Below are positions 45,721-57,000 of a stretch of DNA of 64,000 nucleotides, in pieces; the stretch's first letter is position 1, and each line of letters starts with the position of its first letter. A program made the translations under genes and the position numbers. Source of the stretch: Inonotus obliquus (Eukaryota; Basidiomycota; Agaricomycetes; Hymenochaetales; Hymenochaetaceae); contig JAJHTX010000001.1 of the NCBI GenBank assembly GCA_032164295.1, forward strand, positions 1,240,001 to 1,304,000. Reading direction: 5' to 3'. The notes below the pieces were generated by a model. That model was given only the letters and a program-made list of their open reading frames with translations, was not told where the DNA came from and ran no database searches.

Positions 45721-47230
45721 TCGACAATTCCGCAGCGAGTCGGGCATCTCGGTAAGAACGGCGCCTGCTCGAGACTGTAGATGGGAAATGCTCAACGAAG
45801 CACCACATATCGGAGGAGGCCAGTGACAAGCTACTAGTTACATCAGGCAACCAATGTGACCGCGGAGAAGATTTGAACTTACATGAATCCTCATGTCGAC
45901 TTTTCAGGGGGCGCCAGCCACACGGAATGCAGAGCAACAGGCTATGTAACGACGTAGGCGTTGACGACGAGTCAAGCTCCTCAAACACGTTCAACCTTCC
46001 TTCTGAAAAGATATCACCCAAGCAGTTATGAGCTACGCAAATAGACACCCTTCAAGTATGCCGAAGTCGGGTCCCCTCGGTCGCAACTAAGAGCCTACGA
46101 CCATGACTCATGAGTCTCCTCCGATTCACATAGACGGAGATGTTTAACTTGCCTGAATTTGTTTGATCGCTTTCGAACACAAGGATATTTCTGGAAGCGC
46201 TTTTCAAGCTGACGCTCTGGTCTCTGGTCTTTCGAATCTCATAATCAGAATCGAAATCAGACTCTTCGCTCGCTTCACAGCGACTACCACATATTTATGG
46301 TTATGCGTCTCGATTTCCATCTGGACAATGTGCGTGCTTTGTATGATGGAGAGTCAAGCTCTCAAGGACCATCGACGAGAAAACTCAATAAAAGCAACGA
46401 GTCGTACAGATAGACGCTCTTCAAGTCAACTAGAGGCCGGCTGAATTAAAGCCTACGGCCATAGCTCGTGAGTCTCCTCTAATAAGATAGACAGATATAT
46501 TTGACGCACCTTGATAGGTCGATTACATTCCAACAAAGGGAACTCTACCGACACGCTTTGGAAGGAGCTTTTAGTCTTTGAAACATACAACACACCACCG
46601 AACTAACAACCACATGCTCATACCAATAAGGCCTTTTTTTCACTTGTTATATACCTAGCCATGCAAACTGATAGCGCAGCACAGTCTCTATAACAACGTA
46701 TCGAGACCTCCACCACCGTCGTACTGTTTGCTTCATCATCGCAGCGTGGCGCCAGGTCCGGATGCGTTAATCACCTGTCTGCGTAGAAGCTCAGAGTATA
46801 CCCCCACAGATGCCGAGTTGTTCAAAATACTAGCCAAATAAATGGCCCGATGCTATAGGCACCGATTTGATGAGTGACAAGACGGAAAGCAAGGGAGATC
46901 AAAGCTATATGGAGCAATGAATAATATAGTGTTGCGGGAAGAAGCTCTAAGCTCTGCTCTGAAATGATCGGGGCCAGTTCCCGATAGTACGTCCAACCAA
47001 ATATCGGTCGATATACAGCAGCATCCTCGCGTGCTGGCTTGGCCGTCTTGTGATGCTACCAGCACGGCGTCGCAGAAAGCCATAAAGGGGTAAGATTCAA
47101 AGCATAACATCTGGACTGTACAATAAAGATAAAACACTCAACAAAGACTAGGACGAGGACGAGGACGGCGATGACGAGGACGCGGACGATACAAGAAAAA
47201 CCACGCCAGTGTACAAACAAGACTGAGGTG
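45721..47230. repeat. Second copy of the 38.5-39.85 kb flank, partly triplicated
   Basis: Within it 46030-46270 and 46400-46570 are similar to each other and to 39000-39240; the shared core is TGAGTCTCCTC and a CCTACGACCATGA-like block. 46735-47145 parallels 39400-39815 (CTTGGCCGTCTTGTGATGC against CTTGGTCGTCTTGCGATGC). GAC/GAG-rich simple repeats lie at 47149-47189. No gene is called. The block ends just before RPB6, where the local gene order returns to single-copy genes. Confidence 0.6.
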
Positions 47231-47246
47231 GGTGGAGGTCCATTCA

Positions 47247-47968
47247 CTATTCACTGATGAGTTCCGCAACACTCCAATCTTCGAAACTTCCATCTGGGAG
47301 GTAACGTCGAATGATCAGTGGGATTTTACGTTGCGAGAGTTCTTTTATCGCAATCTCGAGAGCGTCGGTTTCTCCATCGAGTTGAACGAGGACGGGTGCG
47401 TTCATACTAGTGAATTGGGGAGAGTCAGCAGAAGGCGAAAAGGCGAAAAGAACTACAGAAAATAGAAGCCACATACCTAATCTGTAAAGCTCTCGTCCCC
47501 AACACTCGCGCTCTCTCATACTTCGTCAAGTACGGCGTCGTTATCCGTACCTTATTCGGCTGTCGTTCACCTTGAATAGGTAACGGTTGTTGAACCTCTT
47601 GAGACGACCCAGCCAGTTCACCATTCCCATTCCCATTCCCATTCACTTCTTGCTCATGTTCCACACCATTCGTCGTCACTTCTCCATTTCCATTCACTTG
47701 TACTCCTTCCGCGTTTTCACCGTCCAGAGCTAGCTCCGGTTCTGTATTCATCATATCATATTCGGTGTCCTATATGTCGATTGTTTGCTCTTTAGTTTCA
47801 ACATGCTGCGTGTGGTGGAGTGTATGACTCGATACGAACAAAAGTGTCCTCATTTTCACCGAACCTGAACATCTGTTTAGTTGAGGTAGTTATAACAAAG
47901 AGCGACGATGCTCACCCTGCGCCGTAATCATCAAAGTCTCCTCCCCCTCCGAATCCATCGTCAGACAT
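47247..47968 (-). CDS. RPB6: RNA polymerase I, II and III shared subunit RPB6
   Basis: Common subunit (ABC23/Rpo26) of the three nuclear RNA polymerases. The C-terminal core is nearly invariant: [20 protein letters not shown], then after an intron [32 protein letters not shown] and [12 protein letters not shown]. The N-terminus is acidic, as in all RPB6 proteins, starting [18 protein letters not shown] at 47968. The middle exons are short. The best join gives GFGENEDTF followed by DTEYDMM, using a GTTCGT donor. An unusual insert rich in Asn-Gly ([10 protein letters not shown]), encoded by a CCATTC-type repeat, precedes the core. About 150 residues. A TCACGTGA site lies 70 bases upstream. Confidence 0.95.
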
Positions 47969-48038
47969 TTTGGATGGTTTTGTGAAGAAGAGATCCCCGT
48001 TCGCCAAGTAAACTGGCACGCAACTTTCTTTCTTTGCG

Positions 48039-48046
48039 TCACGTGA
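48039..48046. promoter_or_regulatory. TCACGTGA palindrome upstream of RPB6
   Basis: A perfect eight-base palindrome about 70 bases before the RPB6 start codon, in the short space between RPB6 and the end of CFD1. It fits the binding site of bHLH factors such as Cbf1. Binding is inferred only from the motif and its promoter position. Confidence 0.5.
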
Positions 48047-48168
48047 AATAGCTATAAAATTGATTTTTTTTCTTATTTACAGTGTACATTTTACACTTTC
48101 TATTGAATGCTACGGATACATCGAGAGTCAACCGATACATGGGAATGGGGACTTGAGAAGAATGGGAG

Positions 48169-49191
48169 TTAACGATTGTCCTCGCTTTCCGTTCTATCGA
48201 AGTCGGCAAGAGCTTTGGCGACGATGTCCCGGAACAACGTCCACGAAGACGTCTCGAAATAGTGTCGTAACAAAGGGAAAGAGTCCGCGGGATTACCATC
48301 CTGCCCATTCACTTCAGCGTCAAACTTCTTTTCGGAACCTTCTGCAGCGTCCAACAGCGTGACGAGCTCCGAGTCCACGGGTAAGCTTCCGAGGAAAGTC
48401 AAGCCCTCATTTTGTGCCATGGAAGAGCCACCTCCGGTCGAGAAGATGTTGCTAATTTCTCCACAGCATGGACAAACATAGCCGCTCATGTTTTCAATGA
48501 GGCCAAGTACGGGTAGTGAGACTGTGCGTGTGAATGAAAGACATTTAAGTGCATCTGCAAGTGCTACTGCTTGAGGTGTCGTGACGATAATGGAGGAAAG
48601 GCGGTCATGAAGGGGAGCGAGGTGTTCGATCAAGGAAAGGTGTTCGTCGGATGTACCTTTGTGGAGAAGTAAGATGAGAATGGGCAACCGAGTTGGGATG
48701 AACAAGCTGACCTGGAGGAGTATCGATAACCAAGTAATCTAATTCTCCCCACCGCACGTCACTCAGAAACTGTCTAATCATAGCATTCTTCTTCGGTCCT
48801 CGCCATACGACTGAATCCTCCCTCTTCTTGAGCAGGAATCCAACACTCATGCAACCGAGGCGACCGGAAGACTTGTCGGCATAAACAGGGACCCAGCCCT
48901 CGCTGCTTTGGTGTACAGGATGACCGTCGAGACCGAGCATTCGTGGGATGGACGGACCCGTGAGATCAATGTCGAGGATTCCGACTCGCGCCGTCGCTGA
49001 CGTAGCATAAAGAGCTAATGCCAGTTGTGCGGACACAGATGACTTCCCGACGCCTGTCAATGACAGAAAAGATGACGTCTCCGATTAGGTCAGTCCACAA
49101 ATGATGACAACATACCTCCTTTTCCGGAGAGAACGACGATGATATGTTTGACTGACTTGAGACGACGAGATACGGGCGTGTCGTTCTGCAT
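48169..49191 (-). CDS. CFD1: CFD1/NUBP2, cytosolic Fe-S cluster scaffold ATPase
   Basis: P-loop NTPase of the Mrp/Nbp35 family that assembles [4Fe-4S] clusters for cytosolic and nuclear proteins together with NBP35. Introns 49054-49115 and 48657-48711 give 301 residues. The deviant Walker A is SGKGGVGKS (residues 22-30), followed by [34 protein letters not shown] Walker B ([19 protein letters not shown]), and the metal-binding YVCPCCGE motif with the CPxC pair near residue 200. The long N-terminal four-cysteine extension that distinguishes NBP35/NUBP1 is absent, so it is the CFD1 paralogue. The start at 49191 gives [20 protein letters not shown], directly before the P-loop. Confidence 0.93.
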
Positions 49192-50240
49192 AGCTAGAGA
49201 GAGAGCGAAGGAGGAAATGATTGATCAGCAAATGACATCGGAGATTGTCCGAAGGTCATATGAGCGGATTTGGAAGGTCCGGCGGGAAGCACCCTTTGGT
49301 CACTGAGGGTCCATCCCGGATCGGCGTCTGCTTCCGGGAACGTGACTTTGCCCGATGTGCAGAATACGTATCAAACACCTGTACATATATGGTAATCCTC
49401 CCGTATTGTAGTCTCTCAGTTATGGCACGAAGATCAATGCTAATAGAACCTATGCATTCTCCTTCCGGGTCCGTGTTCTTCCTCCAATGAGACAAGCAGT
49501 TCCATCTTCCCCGCAAGGGCACGGAATAAAGCAATCTCGGCCGAGGCATAAGTGCTCGTCTGATCAGCTCACCTAGCGCTCACCGGCGGAATATTGTCAG
49601 TGCAGCGCCGCCATGTTTTTTATGTTCGGGAAAAAGCGAAACAAGACGGCCTCGTGCTAGCGTTAGTGCAACAGTTGCGCAGATAAAGGTCGTTGAATTG
49701 GTCATTTTTACCAATCGACGGATGGCACGACTCGCTGGGGACGTAATTCAATGTTATCTCGATTTATCTCTCAGAGCGTCCGGTCCGTGTGAATCATAAA
49801 TGGGGTACTGACCTTGCATATTTTATAGCGAAATGTACGCGAGTGAAATAGAGTGGGATTGAAGTGAATGCTGAGACGGATGCGGAAGAGGGAGGGAGGG
49901 AGTTCGCGGGTGGATGTAGTGATGTAAGGCAGACCGGCATTGGCTAAACTGGGAAACTGCTAAAGTTTGGATTTCCACGTGCGGGAAGCGTGCTGTGTTG
50001 GCTTGTGTTGGCTTCAGACCGCGTTGACCCAGCACCCGCCTTTCTTCCATCATATAAAGATGCCATCCTTTCACGATTCCCCTCTCCGCTTCTCCTCGTC
50101 CGCCACACTCCTCCTTCCCTCTCCCCTCCTCTCTTTCCGCGTCATCTCGCGCCCTCTACCTCAAAGACCTCTACAACTGTCGAACATTTCAATATTGCCA
50201 CGCGTAAAGCGCGTCTTAACTCCGGCCACGCCCGATTCAT
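49192..50240. promoter_or_regulatory. Divergent intergenic region between CFD1 and a serine-rich gene
   Basis: About 1 kb without a recognised gene. The minus-strand open frame 49256-49549 has no identifiable domain. CACGTG occurs at 49976-49981. C/T-rich sequence from about 50060 to 50200 precedes the start at 50241. Confidence 0.45.
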
Positions 50241-52146
50241 ATGCCCTCAACAGGGGCCAAGTCGCGCAGCCAAAGTGCTCAAAGGAGGACTGTATTAAAG
50301 AGGGCTCCCAATGATTCGGGATTAGGTGCGTACACGTTCTCTGTAGTCAGGGTTTACAGGGACGTGTTAACCGACGCGTTATGTACTCCACAGTTCCGCC
50401 GACTTTTTCTGGCGTTCGGACGACGCGCGAGGAGCGCGCAAAACTGCCACTATCATTGACAAACGAACGCGTGTCGAACAACGCCAAATCGCTTCCATCC
50501 CATCGAAATCAGCGGTCAATGAGCGCGGCAGAGCTTGAACAGTCTTCAGTTACCTCGCATCCGCGCAGGAGGGTCCGTCGCGTAGAGAGCTGGCTGAAGG
50601 AGCAACAACGCATAAATATCAGTGCAGACGATACTGCGGCGAGGCATGTCATCGCTAGAGCGGCAGGAACGCCATGCAATCCGTATCTCGCTTATCCTGG
50701 ACTCTCGAAATGTGCCGCGTGGCAGGATGGCGATGATAATGATGATGATGTTCTCGGCAGCTTTGTTATAGTCGAAGAGGAAGAACCGGAAGAGCAATAT
50801 CTTGGCGGCCCTGATACTGTCAACAATTTAGAGGTGAGTATCCTTGCCAACGGGAGATGGTTTATTTTATACTGCATTAACACTCATATATGCCTACAGT
50901 ACACGGCGAATGCATTCTCGACGACCTCTTTAGCGTCCTGTTCAAGCTCAACGCGACCCTCATTTCTCAGCGCTTCTCGTCCAGCGAGCGTACTTTCCGC
51001 CTCGCCGTGGCGAAATCTTCCGTTCACAAAAACGTTCCCGGTGCGCAGGCACACATCGGCCCCTGGAGAGCCTGTTGACCTATCCACGCCACCTGCATCG
51101 GTTCGCATCGGTTCCGCTCGTAGGCGATCACCAATACCCGAAGACTTTCTGAACGCCGACGGGCCGGCAAACGTCAAGCTTGAGAAGGGGGCTCAAAATA
51201 AGGCAAGCAGTGGCACCTTGAGAGCGCCGAGCTCGCCTCGTAGTACGGTTAAAAAACGTCTAGGTAACCTCATGCGCCCAAACGGATTCACCAGCACGAA
51301 CATAGCATCACCGACATCGACGAAAGGCTCGACTAGCCCCCGTCCTTCAACAAGTGCATCAGCGACAAGTGCGACGACCTCTACTGCAGTGGAGAATGAC
51401 CTTCGATCCGTGGGCGGGGGCAGTCCTAAGCGGTTCCTACCTAAGTTTAGTCTCAATCTCTCAAAAACGGCCCGACAACCAGCAGAGAATATCCGGCTCG
51501 ATTCACCCACCCGCTCCTCTTTTTCGACAACCGTACACTCCTCCGAGGAACCGGTGGAGCCAACACCGGTTCCGGAACAACATTCCTCGCATCCGGACCT
51601 TTCGACTCCGCCAACTTTGTCCAAGAGACGATCGCAGCACAATATATTTCACGATAAGAGACACAACGCCTCAAGTTCGGCTCTGAGCACGCTGAGTATC
51701 GGAAGCATTGGTACCCTTGCTTCGAACATCAATGGGCGAGCTAGCAGTGTCTTCTCTAACGCATCGACTGCGAAACGAAAACGCCTTGTTGTGAATGGCA
51801 TCGAGCCAGACAACACCGCTGCTCTTGAGGGACTTCGGAGATGGTGTGAGGTATGTCACCTTTGACATGTATAACGTTTCCTTCTTGGGGTATTGCTGAC
51901 ACGACTTGCTTTGTCACAGAGATTTGGCGAGCTACGGCAAATGACAAGAATGCCAAACGGAGATTTGCATATTGACTTCAAGCGTGCCGATGTTGCCGAC
52001 ACTGTACGTAGAGTAGCCTTCTCCGATGGCATCAGACATTGACTGATGTCTGATCTTATCAGGTCTGCCGAATCTCCGCGCGAGTTCATATAGCAGAAGT
52101 CGGAAGCGTCAATCTATCTTGGATCTCCGGCGGAAGAAGACACTAA
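50241..52146 (+). CDS. Serine-rich protein with conserved C-terminal domain, unknown function
   Basis: Five exons (introns 50326-50393, 50834-50899, 51851-51919, 52004-52062) join in frame to 547 residues. The N-terminal part is basic, with RRVRRVESWLKEQQRI and CNPYLAYPGLSKCAAW, then an acidic DDNDDDVLGSFVIVEEEE stretch that could mediate protein interaction. The middle 300 residues are Ser/Thr/Pro-rich and likely disordered. The C-terminal 60 residues (LEGLRRWCERFGELRQMTRM to GSVNLSWISGG) alternate helix and strand and look like a degenerate RRM-like fold split by two introns. The most compact conserved unit is RMPNGDLHIDFKRADVADTVC. I do not know its function; RNA binding is a guess from the fold pattern. 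Confidence 0.75.
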
Positions 52147-54058
52147 ACTGCCATCTCACATGGATCGACAATATCCGCCTTTGGCCCTCCACGACCTGTG
52201 ACGACCTACCCATCCACTTTTCACGTGCTGTCACGTATCCAAGAGATTCGTCACCGTGAGTGTCTAACGACGTCTACACATTTGAGGCAGCAATTGAATT
52301 TTTATCGACAGATCTGTAACATTACTACCCTTCGGATATACTGTACTTTGTGTATAACACCAACTTTGCCTCGTTTTTGCCTGCACGACTGCCGGCTGTA
52401 TCCAGCTGCGCCGTGCATTATCCATATGTTTTCAAGAAAGGTACACACGCTCCTTATGGCCACCCATGCGCTCCTCTCTCCTCGACTTTACGAACATGTG
52501 CTCAGGTATGCCCCTTCCGTATATTTTGCGGACAGGAGTTGACGTGTGTGCTTTTCAGCATCTCACGCTCGTTCATATCTCTGATTGCTCTCCTGAACCC
52601 GGGTTTTCTCGACTACTTTCTTCTTTCTGACATTTCGTCGTTCCTTACTTGGTCTCTAGCCTTGTCCTGGCCTCTCCAGTCAGGTCCATTTCTTGTGTAT
52701 TGAGTTCAGTCACCCGCATCATGCCGGAAAGACGATTCTCCATCTTGCCAATGATTACCCCTCAGACCATTATACCACCGCATCTGCACGGTCCACCTGC
52801 AATTCCGTTCTGTAGAGCTACCATGAACTTGCTGTGTAGCTGCGTATCAAATTGAAAGATTCTTGTAGTATATGTATGTATGACTATTCAAAATGCAACA
52901 CAATCCTTTCTTTTCTCTTCTTTTGAATGTTCCTGAGCGTGGCGGACAAGACTAGAACTGTGGCGCATGTCGATTGATAGTATCAGATGGTGCGGAGGGA
53001 ATTGATGCTGCTTGATTCGTACAAATGCATTCTAATTTGTCGGTGGAGCATGTCAAAATCAGAATCAAGGAAAATCGTTGGGAATCTGGATGCGGGAAGT
53101 AAGCTTAAGGATGAAATACAAGGAGGAAAAAGAAGACATATCACGAAGCGTGTGAGTTGTGAAGAAGTGCGACTTTTGGAATTTCTTGCCTTTGAAGGAC
53201 AGAGGAGCGAGGACGAAGCGTTGAACGCAAATCATTCGTTAGTCGGGGAGTCGAATTCCGAGGTGGACTAATGCACGTGACCATTGTTAGTCAGGCTTTG
53301 CACCGCCACACGGCACAACGTCTGCTCTTCTACGCTGTATCAGCTATGGCTTAAAGTGACGTATCCATTGCGTCTTTGGTCTTTTCATGTATCGTGAGCC
53401 ATCTGGCGATATGGATCTGGATAGCACAGCCGACTGATTGACATTGCATCTAGAAACGTCTGAGAGCGGTGCTTAGATAACTTGTGCTTCCTACTTCAGG
53501 ACTTGTCTAAGCTTCTTTACATACAGCGATTGCGATGCTGCGCGACTACTGGTTCTCGCCTACTACTTGGATGTGAAATATGATCGCAGTGCAAAGACAA
53601 ATACAGGTGACTGGAGAACTGGTTTATCATGACTTGCGTAACTCTTGGGGGGCAGCTTCCGAGTAGAGCGTCCCTACTAGCTGATGTAAGGGCGCTTCTG
53701 TGAAGTGGTTGTATAAGGCGCTGAGATTGGGAGAGTGTGGCATATTTATTGGACTCTCACGCGTCATGTCCCGTGTCTGTGTCTGTGTTCGTGATCACGA
53801 TGGCTTCTACTATCCCGGTCGGTGGCGGGCGTTTTTCTTATCCTTAGGAAAGGGTATTAATTCCCCATCTCTCTTTCTCTCTCCTCGTCCACCACTCTCT
53901 CACTCTCCACCACCATCACACAAAAACTCTTATTCCTCTCCTTGGTTTACTCCCCCCTAGTCCTCACCACCAGTAACATCCTTTTAAGCCACCCCCCTCC
54001 CCCTTTCACACTTTCTTCTCTATAATCATAATCTCAGTCGATCAGGTCTCTTGGATCA
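52147..54058. other. Intergenic region of 1.9 kb with pyrimidine-rich promoter end
   Basis: Open frames such as 52198-52542 and 52987-53271 show no family or exon support. A CACGTG hexamer is at 53274-53279 and a GTGTCT simple repeat near 53771. From about 53860 to 54040 the plus strand is almost purely C/T, the probable core promoter and leader of the RRM gene at 54059. Confidence 0.45.
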
Positions 54059-57000
54059 ATGCGCTCAAAGTACCCCTCTCGCCCGCGTACTCGCACACAT
54101 AGCCGCGACCAGCATTTTCAGATGCGTCCAGGGGGAACGCGTTACGACTATCTTAGCACATCTCCACCTCCTCCTGTTCAGTCATCTTCTCCTGTTCCTT
54201 CTAATAATAATAATTCTCCCAATCCAGATGCTGCGACTGCGACTGAGCAGCAAGCCCATGCATTGAGCCTTGAGCTCTTTGGTGCAAATGCGAGAGCCAC
54301 TGACAAACGTGATTGGGCGGATGATGTTCCGTCGACGTTGCTCTCTCCAAGTCGTCTCCCCCTTGTCCTTGATGTAGCCGGTGGCTCCACTCCAGGACGC
54401 AAAGAAACTACGAAACAACCGCATAACGCCAGTGTATTTGTTGGAAGGTTTGTCCCCCTTCTTTCTTCCGCACTATCCTGCTTCAACTGACTCGTTTTGG
54501 ACGCGCCTTCTGTTTCGTTACGTAGCCTTCCACCCGATACAGATGAGGCAGAGATTGCACAGCAACTCGCGCAGCATCTTTCACACTTCGCGAAGGTGCA
54601 AAGTATCAAGATTGTGCATGATTCGAAGGGTGGCCTGTGTGCCTTTGTTCAGTGCGAGGTGCGCATATATGCACTTTGAATGAGTCTTATTAAAGGTTCT
54701 GTGACTGATGGAAATTTTCATATGACCCCTTTCTTTGCTTTTTATATTCTCTCAGAATGCTACCCAGGCTGCGCAGCTTGTGTCACAAGCACAGGCTAGC
54801 GCACAACCTTTTATGGGTCGATATCTTCGTTATGAGAACGCCCGGGCGCGTCGCACGCTCTGGATCTCGTATCGAACGCCAATGCGCTTTGTACAATATT
54901 CGCCGGATGACGGTAAGGCATTGTACATATACGCCAACCGTTCGCTGAATTAATCTGATACTTCAGAAGTAGAAGTGGATGTTATCACTAACGACAAGGG
55001 CGAGAAAGGGCGGTGGATCGAATCAGATCTTCCGGATGCGCTGCGCATATGGAAGCCTCGAGACGCTCGGTCAGCGCTTCTACTTTTGAACTTGATCGTG
55101 TATGCTCACCCTCGTCATCCACCTCAGCTTCCCTACCGTCACGCTTAGAGGGGAGGCGCGAAACATTGGCGATACCTCCCGTTTTGACAAGGACTCTGCA
55201 GCTTCAGGTATACCTCTCGCCTTCCGCCAAAATGGTGTCCTATTCACGGACCTCAAGTTTGACGCCCAGGCGAGTTAAATCCTTTTCTCCGCGCTTATCC
55301 TGTCCGTTCTGATGCAGGCGTCATCGTAGACGATAAAGAGGATGGCGGAGGCATTCGGACCACTTGAGTCCTTCAGAACATTGACCAGTAGTGATACAGG
55401 GGAAGATTCACCACTTTGTCCGCCTAATCACATGGCCTGTCGCTCACCAGGCATGGACACAAGTGTTTGGGAAATAAAGTGGGAACATAGAGATAATTGC
55501 ATTACAGCCTTGAATGTTTGTGCTCTGTTGAACTTTCCGGTCTGCGTTCTTAACATGCTAACCTGCCTCTCATCACTGACCAGACACTCGGTCGCATAGA
55601 ACACCTGACAGTCACCTGGGCCAAAGATCCCAGCCAGGCACAGACACCACGTTCAGGATTTTTTGGTACGCCCACATCACCACATTTCCCAGCTTCATAC
55701 ATGGCGCGGGACACTAGTTCTCCTATCGCTCGCGGACGACCATTCCTTCTCCTTGATTGTACTCCCAAGAAGGATTGTTTGTTTCGTGGTGTGGATTTAC
55801 CTCTATCAACAACACCCTACGAACAAACGCCGAAGCTGGGTTCGCCTCATACGAGCGCCGTCGGGCTTACTCCATTGCTGCCGCGACGCAGAAGTGAGCT
55901 TCCGCGTCCTGCAGCCGAGGGCGACGAGACGGATGACAGCTGGACTTTTGTTCATCCTCAACAAAATGTCACTCGTGCAAACACTTCGTCCTTTGCTGAA
56001 CGCACACCCCGCGTAGTTGAGAGTATGAAGGAAAGTATTCAAGGATGGAATGAAGGCGACTTTCCCCCCCTGACGACTGGCCATGGAATTCCTGCAGAGG
56101 TCAAAAAAGCAACTGACAAAGAGAGGTCCGTTCCCTTGGTCTGACTTGATTATCTTCTCTGATTCTCTCCCACATTCTATAGGGTACCGTCCACGATCAT
56201 TTCGTTCAATGATCCCATCCCCGTAATTACTAAAGTTGGACAGCCTACTGCTGACGAGGAAGCCGGTGGTCATACGCCGAACCCCTCTAGGCTTGGAGTT
56301 GCTCATAGAAGGTCGCTCTCAAATCCTGTTGATCGACCTCAGCTTGAAGCATCGCAGTCCCCACCAGGGTCACAAAGGGTGGAGATTCCGCCTACTCCTG
56401 AGCTCGCCGATTCCTCACTCGCTCCGACGCCGACATCGGGACAGTTTGAGCCGCAATCTCCAGTAAACTCAGATATAATGACGGTCGCTTTGTGTCATCA
56501 AGATCAGAAACTGCAGGGTCAAAGCCAGGAAACCGAGGGTGCACCATCAGAGTCTGAACAAAGCTCCATTGCCAGTGTTGGACTTGGGAGGCGAGAGCAT
56601 CGAAGACAGGTCACCGTCGATCCTAAGACCGTTTTTGTTGGAGGGCTTGAACCGAATGGACCGCGTCCATGGGACGAAACAAGGCTTCGGGAGATCTTTG
56701 AGAAGTACGGAGAAGTCCAAAAAGTACACATCGTGAATCCTAGTCCTCGTAAGCCAAATCAGTCCCTTATCCAGACGCGATGCTAAGGCGAGAATTAGCC
56801 TACAAGAAGGCCGGGTTCGCATTTGTCACCTTCTCTGATGAGCAGAGTGCTGCAAGAGCCATTCGAGAGGAGGTGCGTTGGCGTCCTGCCCCTCTGTCCT
56901 CTCCCCTTCTGAAATTCCATCCAGCATAATCGTACGTATGATCGCCGACAGATTCGCGTGCAGATTCGAGATATGTTTCCTCAGAGGGGCGGATTCAAAT

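Noticed and set aside
33900..47200. A mobile element as the cause of the repeats
   Set aside because: I found no transposase, integrase, terminal inverted repeats, LTRs or target-site duplications; the repeats are gene-derived and collinear.
48169..49191. Call as NBP35/NUBP1
   Set aside because: The N-terminal four-cysteine extension is missing; the protein begins directly before the P-loop.
54178..54609. Minus-strand 143-codon open frames inside the RRM gene
   Set aside because: They are the reverse shadow of a Ser/Pro-rich exon whose plus-strand reading has RRM motifs and proper introns.
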